Shown here: in pieces, positions 25,252 to 34,488 of the stretch
Layout of the letters: each line of letters opens with the position of its first letter
Numbering within the stretch: position 1 is the stretch's first letter
NCBI GenBank assembly: GCA_031553505.1
Contig: JAVBLP010000005.1
Location: 91,695-155,694 of the forward strand
Length of the DNA stretch: 64,000 bases
Direction: 5' to 3'
DNA from: JAVBLP01 sp031553505
GTDB lineage: Bacteria; Elusimicrobiota; Endomicrobiia; Endomicrobiales; Endomicrobiaceae
Position numbers and translations under genes: made by a program
Notes under the pieces: generated by a model
Seen by the model: the letters and a program-made list of their open reading frames with translations, nothing else
What the model was told of the DNA's origin: nothing
The model's database searches: none

Positions 25252-26640
25252 ATGAAAATACACAAAAAACTAACATTTTTTCTTTTCATTATGCTGTTTT
25301 GTGCAACTTATGCGTCTGCTTCCGTTAAAGAAGGCGGAGTATTTTCAATAAACCCATCTGTAAGAGCCGCATCCATGAAATTCGCCGCAACTGCCAATAC
25401 TCAAAATGATGTGTTCGGATTTTATTCAAATCCCGCGTTCAGATCAAAAAACACAGTTTCAGGGGTTATGTTTTCAACAGCTTTTGAGGACGGCGATAAC
25501 CTTTCGGAATTTTCATACGGGGCATTTTCTTTTGTTTGCTCGGAAATCATATGGGGAATAAACGCCGGAATTTCCGCCATAAGCAGTTTTGAAGGAAATT
25601 TGAGCAAAAACCAGGATACTGCGTATTATTTAAATATTTCCAAAAGCGTAAGCATTTTAAGCTTTGGCGCGAACATAAAATATATAAGTTCAAAATTTTA
25701 TGAGGATTCTAACTCAGATTCGGTTACAGGAGACCTTGGTCTTCTTGCGGACTTCGGAATCATTTCTTTAGGCATTTCCGGCTTTAACCTTGCCGGAAAT
25801 TTTTATGACTTATACGGCGAAAAGGTTCAGCCTTATTTAAGTGCGGGAGCTTCTTTAAATTTGTTTTCAAATAACGGTTTTTCGGTAATTGTGTCCGCGG
25901 ACGCATTGCAAAAGAATATTGAAGACTATTGTTACGTGCCGAGATTCGGAGCCGAAATCTCTTATTCTTTCTTTTCTCTGCGCGGCGGTTATGAGTTTGA
26001 TGAAAAATCTGCAAAAAAAGATAAGTTTTCGGCAGGTTTGGGCATAAATATATCAAAGGTATCTTTTGATTACGCTTATATTTCGGATTATGATGAAATT
26101 AACGAACACAAAGCCGCATTATCATATTTATTCGGAGCTCCCAAAGCAAAAACCGAAAAAAAGAAAGAAATATCAGTCAGAATAAGGGATTTGCCTCTCA
26201 AGCATAAAAACTACCTTGATGAAAATAAAGCGTTTAAAGCCGTTTTGGTGCATATAGGAGATTTACCGGAAGCGGAGAAAGAGTTTGACGCTGCGCAGTA
26301 CTTGCTTGTTATGGAACAGAAAGACAATGTGTCAGTTCCTGCGGCACACGCTTTTGAAGCAAAACAAAATTATCACCAGCCAAGCGATTATGACAAAGAC
26401 GGTTATGATCCGGCGAAAGAACTTATTGATGCCGATATTTCAGTAAAAACAGTTAAACCCTCTAAAAAAAGCAAGCCTGATTTGAAAATCGCATCCAGAA
26501 TAAAAGAAGATGAGTTTGACGCCGCAAAGTATATTTTAGAAAATCCCGGAACCAGTAAAGTAAAACAGCACTATGCCGAGCCTACCAAACACTCAAAAAA
26601 AGATTTTGATGCCGCATTATACCTTCTTAAACAAAACTAA
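25252..26640 (+). CDS. PorV/PorQ-like outer-membrane protein with C-terminal FDAAxYLL repeats
   Basis: About 462 residues from ATG 25252, chosen because it begins a proper signal peptide (KIHKKLTFFLFIMLFCATYASA) just after a promoter; an in-frame ATG at 25147 gives an AT-rich, unlikely extension. The start GGVFSINPSVRAASMKFA with a later FYSNPAF is the PorV/PorQ-type barrel pattern. The barrel runs to about residue 300. The tail (about 330-462) holds four FDAAxYLL-type copies: EFDAAQYLLVM (26281), GYDPAKELID (26401), EFDAAKYILEN (26512) and DFDAALYLLKQN at the very C-terminus (26602). The tail is probably periplasmic. Confidence 0.72.
   Translation: MKIHKKLTFFLFIMLFCATYASASVKEGGVFSINPSVRAASMKFAATANTQNDVFGFYSNPAFRSKNTVSGVMFSTAFEDGDNLSEFSYGAFSFVCSEIIWGINAGISAISSFEGNLSKNQDTAYYLNISKSVSILSFGANIKYISSKFYEDSNSDSVTGDLGLLADFGIISLGISGFNLAGNFYDLYGEKVQPYLSAGASLNLFSNNGFSVIVSADALQKNIEDYCYVPRFGAEISYSFFSLRGGYEFDEKSAKKDKFSAGLGINISKVSFDYAYISDYDEINEHKAALSYLFGAPKAKTEKKKEISVRIRDLPLKHKNYLDENKAFKAVLVHIGDLPEAEKEFDAAQYLLVMEQKDNVSVPAAHAFEAKQNYHQPSDYDKDGYDPAKELIDADISVKTVKPSKKSKPDLKIASRIKEDEFDAAKYILENPGTSKVKQHYAEPTKHSKKDFDAALYLLKQN
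26281..26640 (+). repeat. FDAAxYLL repeats in the PorV-like tail
   Basis: Four copies start at 26281, 26401, 26512 and 26602. The second (YDPAKELI) is the most diverged and matches the YDPAQYLL copy of the other protein in its Pro. The last forms the C-terminus of the protein. Confidence 0.88.
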
Positions 26641-26647
26641 CGCATTA

Positions 26648-26677
26648 TTGACACTTTTCTTTTAATGTTTGTAAAAT
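26648..26677 (+). promoter_or_regulatory. Promoter of the exported metallo-hydrolase gene
   Basis: TTGACA (26648-26653) and TAAAAT (26672-26677) are 18 bp apart. GGGGG precedes the ATG at 26698. Confidence 0.65.
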
Positions 26678-26697
26678 CACGAAAATAAGGGGGAATC

Positions 26698-27567
26698 ATG
26701 AAAAAAATAATTGTTTTATCCGTTTTGTCTTTGTTTTGCCTGCCGTTTTTTGTTTTTGCTCAAAGTTCGGGAATTTCCAGGGAATATAAAATAGGCGATT
26801 TTAAACTCATCGCGGTAAAAGACCTTGATACAAATATGGGAAAAGAAATTTTGGTAAATCCTGAAGCCGACATCGTAAGAAAAGTCATGCCTGACAATCA
26901 AAATCCTTCCTCAATCAACACATTTTTTGTCACGCTTAAAGATAAAAAAATACTTTTTGACACTGGAGTCGGAGAAGGCGGCAATCTTGTTGCCAACCTT
27001 AAAGAAGCCGGAGTGTCTCCGGCGGAAATAGATATTGTGATTATTACTCACATGCACGGCGACCATATCGGCGGCTTATTAAACAGGGAAAAACAGAAAA
27101 TATTTACGAAAGCAGACGTCTATATAGCTAATCCTGAACTTCAATACTGGGTCAACACGGTTGCCCAGGATGCCGGCACGGCAGGGCTTGCCAGAAGCGT
27201 AAAAGCCGTTTACGGTGACAAAGTAAAAATATTTAACTGGGGAGACGAAATTTTTCCTGGAATAAAAAACATAAAAGCTGTCGGCCATACCGCGGGGCAT
27301 ACTGCTTTTGAAATATCTTCGGGAAGCGATAAAATTCTTATAGTAGGTGATTTGATACACAGCCTTAAAGTGCAGATGGCAGACCCTTCAATGTCCGTAA
27401 AGTTTGACCTTAATCCCCGACAGGCGGCAGAAACAAGAAAACAGATGCTGAAGGATGCGGCAAGAAGCAAAACAATGATAGCCGGAATGCATATTCCTTT
27501 TCCGGGCATAGGAATGGTATCGGAAGCTTCCGGAGGGGCGTATTTCTTTAACCCGTCTGTAAAATAA
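26698..27567 (+). CDS. Exported metallo-beta-lactamase-fold hydrolase
   Basis: A 289-residue protein with a signal peptide (cleavage near VFAQ, residue 22) and a metallo-beta-lactamase fold. The two-metal site is seen in ITHMHGDHIGG, the later GHTAGHT and IVGDLIHS, and AGMHIPFPG near the end. The family covers lactonases and other hydrolases; the lactone-hydrolase-like spacing makes quorum-quenching-type or general esterase roles possible, but the substrate is not readable. It has its own promoter and terminator, so it is a single-gene unit. Confidence 0.85.
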   Translation: MKKIIVLSVLSLFCLPFFVFAQSSGISREYKIGDFKLIAVKDLDTNMGKEILVNPEADIVRKVMPDNQNPSSINTFFVTLKDKKILFDTGVGEGGNLVANLKEAGVSPAEIDIVIITHMHGDHIGGLLNREKQKIFTKADVYIANPELQYWVNTVAQDAGTAGLARSVKAVYGDKVKIFNWGDEIFPGIKNIKAVGHTAGHTAFEISSGSDKILIVGDLIHSLKVQMADPSMSVKFDLNPRQAAETRKQMLKDAARSKTMIAGMHIPFPGIGMVSEASGGAYFFNPSVK

Positions 27568-27580
27568 AATATTTTTAACT

Positions 27581-27623
27581 AAACCATGCCTTAAGCTTAT
27601 GCCCGAGGCATGGTTTTATTTTT
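27581..27623 (+). terminator. Terminator of the metallo-hydrolase gene
   Basis: AAACCATGCCT and AGGCATGGTTT form the stem, followed by TATTTTT. Confidence 0.85.
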
Positions 27624-27649
27624 GATTGAAAAATTAAGCTATTTATTAT
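27622..27649 (+). promoter_or_regulatory. Possible promoter of the ABC ATPase-mprF operon
   Basis: TTGATT (27622-27627) and TATTAT (27644-27649) with a 16-bp spacer lie about 30 bp before the start codon. Confidence 0.4.
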
Positions 27650-27678
27650 AAAATTGAGCCTAAAATTCAGGCGGTTTT

Positions 27679-28476
27679 ATGGAAAATGATTTAGCGGATT
27701 TTATAGAATTAGAAAGAGTTTCGGTTTTACGCGGCGAAAGCAGGATATTAAATAATGTAAATCTGAAAATAAATTCAGGCGAAAATGTCGCGATAATAGG
27801 GCCTAACGGCTCGGGAAAATCCACCTTTATCAAGCTAATAACCGGGAAAATTTACCCTTCTTATACTGGCGACAATACCGTATGCAGGCTTTTTGGGCAC
27901 GAACGCTGGAATATACATGATTTAAGAAATATGCTCGGGATAGTTACAAACGAGCTGCAGTATGATTTTCATAACGACATAACAGGTTTTGAAACGATTT
28001 TATCGGGTTTTTTTGCGAGTATAGGGCTGTTTAATAACCATATAGTCACAAAAGAGATGGAAAAAAAAGCCGCCGAAATGGCGGGTTTTATGGATGTGGG
28101 GCATCTTAAAAACCGTAGAATTGAAACGATGTCTTCCGGTGAAGCAAGACGTTTTTTAATAGCAAGGGCGCTTGTAAATAATCCCAAAGTTTTGGTTTTG
28201 GACGAACCTTCAAACAGCCTGGATATTGCGTCCGGCGCGAAGCTCCATAAAACCATGAGAAAAATTTCTGATTCCGGCACAAAGATTGTTTTGGTAACGC
28301 ATCTTGCGTCCGATATCATTCCGGAAATAAACAGGTTTATATTTTTTAAAGACGGCAAAATTTTTGCGGACGGCATCAGAAAAGAAGTTTTCAACGATGA
28401 AAAATTATCAGCGCTTTTCGAGATGAATGTAGAACTTTATGAAAATAACGGCTTTTGCTGGCTGGGCGGGAAATAA
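27679..28476 (+). CDS. ABC transporter ATP-binding protein, orphan
   Basis: A 265-residue ATPase with Walker A IIGPNGSGKSTFIKL, signature SSGEARRFLIARAL (a variant of LSGGQ), Walker B VLVLDEPSNSLD and the switch His in LVTHL. It resembles the YlmA/ModF-like group of ATPases that lack dedicated membrane partners. No permease or binding protein is encoded nearby. mprF starts 3 bp later, so the two are cotranslated; a functional link is not known. Confidence 0.85.
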   Translation: MENDLADFIELERVSVLRGESRILNNVNLKINSGENVAIIGPNGSGKSTFIKLITGKIYPSYTGDNTVCRLFGHERWNIHDLRNMLGIVTNELQYDFHNDITGFETILSGFFASIGLFNNHIVTKEMEKKAAEMAGFMDVGHLKNRRIETMSSGEARRFLIARALVNNPKVLVLDEPSNSLDIASGAKLHKTMRKISDSGTKIVLVTHLASDIIPEINRFIFFKDGKIFADGIRKEVFNDEKLSALFEMNVELYENNGFCWLGGK

Positions 28477-28479
28477 CAC

Positions 28480-31053
28480 ATGAAAAAATGGATAAAATAT
28501 ATTTTAGTGCCTTTGGGTTTTTTGGTTTTTTTGGGAGCGCTCGCTCTTCTTCATAACCAGCTTAAAGGTTTAAGCTATGCGGATATTATAAACGCGTTGA
28601 GGGCAATTCCTTCCTGGCGTATTTTTTTGGCTTTGTGCCTTGCTTTGTCGTATTATCTGCTTCTCGGAGGTTATGATATTGTCGCGTTTAAATACATAGA
28701 CGCTAAAGTTCCGCTAAAACCGAAAGATATTCTTTTTACGTGTTTTGTCAGCAATGTTTTGGGCAGCAATACAGGCTATTCGATGCTTTTTGGCGGTTCG
28801 GTGCGCTACAGGTTATATTCAATCCATAATGTTTCGATGGTTGACGTGACGAAAGTGCTGCTTTTTTCTTCCGCTACGATTTGGCTGGGGCTTTTGACTG
28901 TCGGAGGGCTTGTTTTTACGATAGCGCCCGTTTCGCTGGCAGGGGTTACAAGTTTTAACTTTTCTACCCGCTGGCTCGGAATATTTTTTCTTGCAATACT
29001 TGCGGCATATATCCTTTTAAGCACTCTGCAGTCAAAACCCATAAAGATTTTTAAGTGGAGAGTCACATTTCCTAATATTAAGGTTGTTTCGGCGCAGATA
29101 ATACTTGCAACCGGTGACTGGCTGATAGCGTCTCTTACGCTTTACACGCTTATGCCTGCCGGAGAAATTCCGTATTTTATTTTGCTTAAAGTATTTTTAG
29201 TTTCGCAGCTTTTAGGAATTATAAGCCAGGTTCCGGGAGGCATGGGAGTTTTTGAAGCGTCCATAGCGCTTTTGCTTCCGCACGCGATGGACAACCCAGG
29301 CGTTATCGGCGGCTTATTGGCTTACAGGGCCGTATTTTATTTTTTCCCTCTTTCCATAGCTCTTTTGATGTTAGGTTCTTATGAAGCCGTCAGGGCGGTT
29401 AAAAAAATCGACGAAAAAGCGAGAATTTTCGGCAAAACGGTTTCTTCGGTTATCGTGCAGGTGCTTTCAATTTCAACTTTTTTCGCGGGCATGATAACGA
29501 TATTTGCCGCGTCAACGCCGTTTAACGTGGCGCAGCTAAAAAGCTTAATCAGCCTTATACCTGTATGGTTTGTAGATTTGTCACATTTTCTTTTAAGCAC
29601 AACCGCTGCAGGGCTGCTTTTTATATCAAAGTCGCTGCAACTGAGGATAAAAAACGCTTACAATTGGGCTTGCTGCCTTTTGGCTTTTACAATACTTTTG
29701 ATTCTTATAGTCGGCGAGCCGCCTATGGTGCTTATCGGCTTTATTATTTTATTTGTCGCTTTGGTATCTTCAAAAAAGTATTTTTACAGGGATATATCCA
29801 TACTTAATACTGCTTTCAGCACTTGGTGGTTTTCCGCGATCGGCGGCGTTTTTGTCCTTTCCGTGTGGATCGGTTTTTTTGTAAACAGGCAGGATATTTT
29901 CTCATGGATACGGTTTGATATTTTCTTGGACAATCTGTTAAGCGCAAGCGATTCCGCAAGGTTCTTAAGGGCAACTTTGGGCATCTTTGTCATATTTGTA
30001 ATTGTCGCTATCGAACAGATATTCAGAAATTTCTTCAAAAAACCCGTTGTGTTTGACGGAAAAGATATAAAAAGAATCGTTTACTCTTCAGACCACGAAT
30101 ATGCGTTTAATGCGCTTGCCGCAGATAAAAAATTTGTCGTTGACGATGATAAAGACACGTTTATAATGTACGCCCAGTCCGGCAACAGTTGGATTGCGTT
30201 GGGCGACCCTGTAGGAAAGTTCGGCCGTAAAAGCGAGCTGCTTTGGAAGTTTAAAGAGATTACCGATAAAGCGTCCGTAAAACCGGCATTTATAGGCATA
30301 GACCATAAATACGTGCAGATTTATGACGATATAGGCCTCGACGTTTTTAATATCGGGCAGGAAGCCAAAGTACCGCTTAGGACTTTTGATAAAGACGACA
30401 ATGTAAAAGAATACTTTGCAAAGATTACGGAAAAAACCGAAAAAGAAGGCTATAGATATGAAGTCGTAAGGTTTGAAGAATTTGCTAAATATAAAGACAT
30501 TTTTGCCGAAATCAATAAAGAATGGGAGAAAAATTCCAATTACATAGAAAGAAGCTTTATTCCGGGAAGATATGACGAATCTTATATGAAAGATTTGGAT
30601 TTCAGCGTTTTGAAAAAGGACGGCAAAATTTGCGCTTTTTCCGTGCTTTTTGCCACGAAAAGCCATTATGAAATTTCTACGGGCGTCGTAAGGTACCTGG
30701 ATTGTACGGAAGATATTTTTGAATATATGATATACAAAAATATCTTATGGGCAAAAGAAAACGGCTTTAAATGGTTCAGCCTCGGGCTTGCGTACTTCCC
30801 TTCGGAAGATAATGATAATGACGTTATCAAGCATTTTGCCAAAATGTTTATGTTTGCCGAACATTTCAATTATAATCTTACAAAGCTCAGGGAGTTTAAA
30901 AACAAATTCTGCCCTATGTGGCATACAAAATACGTCGCGGTTCATCCGGATAAATATATAATAATGTTCCTCAAAAACTTTACCGCGCTGATTTCTCCGC
31001 CAAAAACTGCAACTACGAAAAGACAGTTTTTTAAGAGGTTTTTTAAGCGATGA
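28480..31053 (+). CDS. mprF: MprF-like aminoacyl-phosphatidylglycerol synthase/flippase
   Basis: An 857-residue protein with an N-terminal membrane half of many helices (about 1-520) and a soluble C-terminal GNAT-like domain (about 530-857). Family segments are SNVLGSNTGYSMLFGGSVRYRLY, SQVPGGMGVFEA, GDPVGK, and at the end FSLGLAYFP, with KFCPMWHTKYVA before the C-terminus. MprF moves an amino acid from tRNA to phosphatidylglycerol and flips the product, lowering surface negative charge and protecting against cationic peptides. The amino acid (Lys, Ala or other) cannot be told. It overlaps tilS by 4 bp. Confidence 0.9.
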   Translation: MKKWIKYILVPLGFLVFLGALALLHNQLKGLSYADIINALRAIPSWRIFLALCLALSYYLLLGGYDIVAFKYIDAKVPLKPKDILFTCFVSNVLGSNTGYSMLFGGSVRYRLYSIHNVSMVDVTKVLLFSSATIWLGLLTVGGLVFTIAPVSLAGVTSFNFSTRWLGIFFLAILAAYILLSTLQSKPIKIFKWRVTFPNIKVVSAQIILATGDWLIASLTLYTLMPAGEIPYFILLKVFLVSQLLGIISQVPGGMGVFEASIALLLPHAMDNPGVIGGLLAYRAVFYFFPLSIALLMLGSYEAVRAVKKIDEKARIFGKTVSSVIVQVLSISTFFAGMITIFAASTPFNVAQLKSLISLIPVWFVDLSHFLLSTTAAGLLFISKSLQLRIKNAYNWACCLLAFTILLILIVGEPPMVLIGFIILFVALVSSKKYFYRDISILNTAFSTWWFSAIGGVFVLSVWIGFFVNRQDIFSWIRFDIFLDNLLSASDSARFLRATLGIFVIFVIVAIEQIFRNFFKKPVVFDGKDIKRIVYSSDHEYAFNALAADKKFVVDDDKDTFIMYAQSGNSWIALGDPVGKFGRKSELLWKFKEITDKASVKPAFIGIDHKYVQIYDDIGLDVFNIGQEAKVPLRTFDKDDNVKEYFAKITEKTEKEGYRYEVVRFEEFAKYKDIFAEINKEWEKNSNYIERSFIPGRYDESYMKDLDFSVLKKDGKICAFSVLFATKSHYEISTGVVRYLDCTEDIFEYMIYKNILWAKENGFKWFSLGLAYFPSEDNDNDVIKHFAKMFMFAEHFNYNLTKLREFKNKFCPMWHTKYVAVHPDKYIIMFLKNFTALISPPKTATTKRQFFKRFFKR

Positions 31054-32036
31054 GGGCATGGGAAGTTTTTTATAAAAACGCTCTCCTGAATCATTTTATT
31101 AAAAGCGGCGATAAAATTATTTTAGCCGTTTCCGGAGGGCCGGACTCGGTCTGTATGCTGCATATGTTTTGGCGCGCCGCAAAAAAAACAGATATTGAAC
31201 TTACCACGGTCAACTTTGACCACCAGCTAAGAAAAGAATCCGCAAATGAAAGCAAAATTGTCCAAAGCCTCTCAAGAATGCTGGGTATAGACAGCATTCT
31301 TGAGAAAATCGATGTTAAAAAGTATGCCAAAGAAAATAAGGTATCCGTTGAAACCGCAGGTCGGGAGTTAAGATATTTAAACCTGGTAAAACTTGCCAAA
31401 AAGCATAAATTTAACAAAATTGCCACTGCGCATAATGCAAATGATAATGCTGAAACCGTAATTATGAACCTTGCAAGGGGCAGCGGAAATCTTTCCGGCA
31501 TCCCCCAAAAAAGAAAAATCGAAAAAAATATTGAAATAATCAGGCCGCTTATGCCCGTTAAAAGAAAAGAGATCGAATCATATGTCAAACGGCATAAACT
31601 GCCTTTTTGTATTGATAAATCAAATTTTTCAGATGAATACACAAGAAATAGGGTTAGGCGCGTATTAATCCCTGAGTTTGAAAAGCTAAATCCTATGGCG
31701 ATTGAGCATATATTCTCCTTAAGCGGAATACAGGCAAGGGAAGACGCATATTTAGAAGAAATTTCAATCAGTTTTTTAAAAAAATGCATAAAAAAGCAAA
31801 AAAATGGCATTTTGCTTGATTTAACAATGTTTTTACGGTATAATGAAGCAATTCGGTATAGAATGCTTAAAAATGTACTGCCGGATAAAAAATACGTATC
31901 GCGCGTCAATCTCATAATGCAAAAGGTTTTGTCCGCCGATAAAACGCCTTACAGGCTTTCTTCAGAATGGGTTTTCTACATAAAAAACGGAAAAGCCGTG
32001 TTTAAGAAAGCGAAAAATGATGAAAAAAGAAAATAA
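31050..32036 (+). CDS. tilS: tRNA(Ile)-lysidine synthase
   Basis: A 328-residue enzyme of the PP-loop family with ILAVSGGPDSVCMLH at the N-terminus and ATAHNANDNAETVIMNLARG downstream. It converts C34 of the CAU-anticodon tRNA-Ile to lysidine. The C-terminal extra domain of long TilS proteins appears absent or short, as in several small versions. It opens the conserved tilS-hpt-ftsH-folE-folP chain and overlaps hpt by 20 bp. Confidence 0.93.
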   Translation: MRAWEVFYKNALLNHFIKSGDKIILAVSGGPDSVCMLHMFWRAAKKTDIELTTVNFDHQLRKESANESKIVQSLSRMLGIDSILEKIDVKKYAKENKVSVETAGRELRYLNLVKLAKKHKFNKIATAHNANDNAETVIMNLARGSGNLSGIPQKRKIEKNIEIIRPLMPVKRKEIESYVKRHKLPFCIDKSNFSDEYTRNRVRRVLIPEFEKLNPMAIEHIFSLSGIQAREDAYLEEISISFLKKCIKKQKNGILLDLTMFLRYNEAIRYRMLKNVLPDKKYVSRVNLIMQKVLSADKTPYRLSSEWVFYIKNGKAVFKKAKNDEKRK

Positions 32037-32550
32037 ATACAGCATAAAAACTCTTTTTTCTGAAAGCCTCATACAGAAAAAAGTTTCACAGACGGCAAAG
32101 CGTATTTCACGCGATTTTAAAGACAAAAAGCCGCTTGTTATAGCCGTACTTAACGGAAGTTTCATATTTTGTTCCGACCTTATCAGAAAACTCGATTCTA
32201 AATTTGCGGTAGATTTTATTTCCTTAAGCTCATACGAAGGCGTTATTTCCAAAGGAAAAGTCAAAGTAGTTTCAAATCTCAAAGAAAACATAAAAAACAG
32301 AGACGTAATAATAGTCGAAGATATAGTTGACAGCGGCGAGACTTTAGATTTTTTGCTGAAAGAGCTTAAGCCTAAAAAGCCTAAAAGCATCACCGTATGC
32401 GCTTTACTTGATAAAAAAGAAGCAAGAGTAAAAGAAATCCCAGTGAAGTACAGCTGTTTTGAAGTTGGCAATGAATTTGTAGTGGGCTACGGGCTAGACT
32501 ACAACGGTTTTTTCAGGGGATTGCCGTATATCGGAATATTAAAAAAATAA
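32017..32550 (+). CDS. hpt: Hypoxanthine phosphoribosyltransferase
   Basis: The 177-residue enzyme salvages hypoxanthine and guanine with PRPP. It has the PRPP loop VIIVEDIVDSGETLDFLL, the N-terminal VIAVLNGSFIFCSDL and the SLSSYEG segment. Length and motif order are normal. It lies between tilS (20-bp overlap) and ftsH, an order shared with many bacteria. Confidence 0.94.
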   Translation: MMKKENKYSIKTLFSESLIQKKVSQTAKRISRDFKDKKPLVIAVLNGSFIFCSDLIRKLDSKFAVDFISLSSYEGVISKGKVKVVSNLKENIKNRDVIIVEDIVDSGETLDFLLKELKPKKPKSITVCALLDKKEARVKEIPVKYSCFEVGNEFVVGYGLDYNGFFRGLPYIGILKK

Positions 32551-32577
32551 ATATATAGGTGCAGAGGGGCGCAAGTT

Positions 32578-34488
32578 ATGAATCAAAAAAACCCGTGGTT
32601 TCTGTTTTTCTGGGCAACGCTTTTTATCATTATAATTATGTTTATAAGCTCTTCCAGGCAAAAAGTGCAGGAAGTGTCTTGGGAATATTCACAGTTCAGG
32701 CAGAATATTAAAGAAGGAAATGTTTCCAAAGTTGTTGTTTCCCCGGGCGTTATAAAGGGCGAGTTTAAAGGAAGCGACGGCGTTGTAAAAAAATTTAAAA
32801 CAGTCCCTATGGATGATCCAAACCTTGTAAAAGATTTAGAAGAGTATAAGGTCGCGGAATTTTCAGGCATAGAGAAAAACGGATGGCTCGGGCCGCTGAT
32901 TTTCAGCTGGGGCCCGATAATTCTTTTAATTTTGTTCTGGTTTTGGCTTATGCGCGGCATGGCAGGCGGAAACAAACAGGCTATGTCATTCGGAAAATCT
33001 AAGGCGAAACTTGCGAACGATACTGCGCCCGTAACGTTTAAAGATGTCGCGGGATGCGGCGAAGCAAAAGAAGAACTGCAGGAAATAATATCTTTCTTAA
33101 AAGATCCGGCAAAATTCCAAAAACTCGGAGGCAAAATTCCTAAAGGCGTATTGCTTGTAGGTTCTCCCGGAACGGGTAAAACCCTGCTTGCAAAAGCAGT
33201 CGCTGGCGAAGCGGGTGTGCCATTCTTTTCTTCAAGCGGCTCCGAATTTGTCGAAATGTTTGTCGGCGTCGGTGCTTCAAGGGTAAGAGATTTATTTGAC
33301 CAGGGCAGGAAGTCAGCCCCGTGTCTTTTGTTTATAGATGAAATTGACGCTGTCGGAAGGCAGAGATTTGCCGGTTTTGGCGGCGGACATGATGAAAGGG
33401 AACAGACATTAAACCAGCTTTTGGTTGAAATGGACGGCTTTAATACGAAAGAAGGGATTGTACTTATAGCGGCAACCAACAGACCTGACGTTTTAGACCC
33501 CGCATTGCTGCGCCCCGGAAGATTTGACAGGCAAGTTGTAGTCCCTATGCCGGAACTTTTGGACAGGGAACAGATTTTGGCTGTTCACGCAAGAAAAGTT
33601 AAGTTAGATAAAAGTGTTGATTTAAAAGTTGTTGCAAGAAGAACGCCCGGTTTTGCCGGCGCGGACCTTGCAAACGTAATAAACGAAGCGGCTTTGCTTG
33701 CGGCAAGGCATAATCAGGACTCCGTAAATATGAAAAATCTTGAAGATGCGATAGACAGGGTTTATTCCGGTCCTGAAAGAAAGTCTATGATAAGGACAAA
33801 AGACGAACTTAAGAAAACTGCTTACCACGAAGTGGGGCACGCGCTTGTGGCAAAACTTTTGCCTGGCACCGACCCTGTTCATAAAGTTACGATAATTCCG
33901 AGAGGCGCTTCTTTAGGGCACACTCTTCAGTTGCCTGAAAATGAAAAATACCTTTATACGAAAGACGAAGTTTTATCAAACATAGCGATTGCGTTCGGCG
34001 GCAGGGCGGCGGAAGCTATAGTTTATAACGAGCTTTCCACCGGCGCGGCGCAGGATATAGCGCAGGCCACAAAACTTGCAAAAAGGATGGTTGTGGAATT
34101 TGGAATGAGCGATAAAATCGGTCCGATGGCTCTTGATGAAGGAAGCCGCGAAGAAGTATTTCTTGGGAGAGACATATCGAGAAATCCGCATCTTTCGGAT
34201 AAAATGTCAGAAATGATAGACTCTGAAATTAAGAATATTCTTGACGCTTCGTTTGATAAGGCAAAAGGTCTTTTGACCAAAAACAGAAAAATTATGGATA
34301 CTATGGTTGGTTATCTTGTAGCTAGGGAAACCCTTAACGGAGACGACATAAACAAAATAATGAAAGGTGAAGAACTAGAACCTTTGGAAAAAGAAACAAT
34401 AAACGAAAATAAGGAAGAATCCGGCAAAAAAGAGGAATCTTCCGAAACAGCAGCGGTGAAATCCGATGAAGAAAACGAAAAAATTTAG
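32578..34488 (+). CDS. ftsH: ATP-dependent membrane zinc protease FtsH
   Basis: A 636-residue inner-membrane AAA protease. Two membrane helices (about 7-25 and 103-123) flank a periplasmic domain, followed by the AAA domain with GSPGTGKT (about residue 199), LLFIDEIDAVGRQR, the SRH region and RPGRFDR, and the M41 peptidase with YHEVGHALVAKL (HExxH, about 416) and the third zinc ligand region. The tail (after about 600) is charged and rich in Glu and Lys. It degrades misfolded membrane and regulatory proteins. It overlaps folE by 23 bp. Confidence 0.97.
   Translation: MNQKNPWFLFFWATLFIIIIMFISSSRQKVQEVSWEYSQFRQNIKEGNVSKVVVSPGVIKGEFKGSDGVVKKFKTVPMDDPNLVKDLEEYKVAEFSGIEKNGWLGPLIFSWGPIILLILFWFWLMRGMAGGNKQAMSFGKSKAKLANDTAPVTFKDVAGCGEAKEELQEIISFLKDPAKFQKLGGKIPKGVLLVGSPGTGKTLLAKAVAGEAGVPFFSSSGSEFVEMFVGVGASRVRDLFDQGRKSAPCLLFIDEIDAVGRQRFAGFGGGHDEREQTLNQLLVEMDGFNTKEGIVLIAATNRPDVLDPALLRPGRFDRQVVVPMPELLDREQILAVHARKVKLDKSVDLKVVARRTPGFAGADLANVINEAALLAARHNQDSVNMKNLEDAIDRVYSGPERKSMIRTKDELKKTAYHEVGHALVAKLLPGTDPVHKVTIIPRGASLGHTLQLPENEKYLYTKDEVLSNIAIAFGGRAAEAIVYNELSTGAAQDIAQATKLAKRMVVEFGMSDKIGPMALDEGSREEVFLGRDISRNPHLSDKMSEMIDSEIKNILDASFDKAKGLLTKNRKIMDTMVGYLVARETLNGDDINKIMKGEELEPLEKETINENKEESGKKEESSETAAVKSDEENEKI

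Noticed and set aside
31091..31915. Long minus-strand open frame opposite tilS
   Set aside because: It mirrors the tilS coding frame, has no ribosome binding site and shows no protein family motifs; tilS motifs are complete.
32583..33479. Long minus-strand open frame opposite ftsH
   Set aside because: It is the antisense shadow of the highly conserved FtsH AAA domain and has a low-complexity, Ser/Pro-rich translation.
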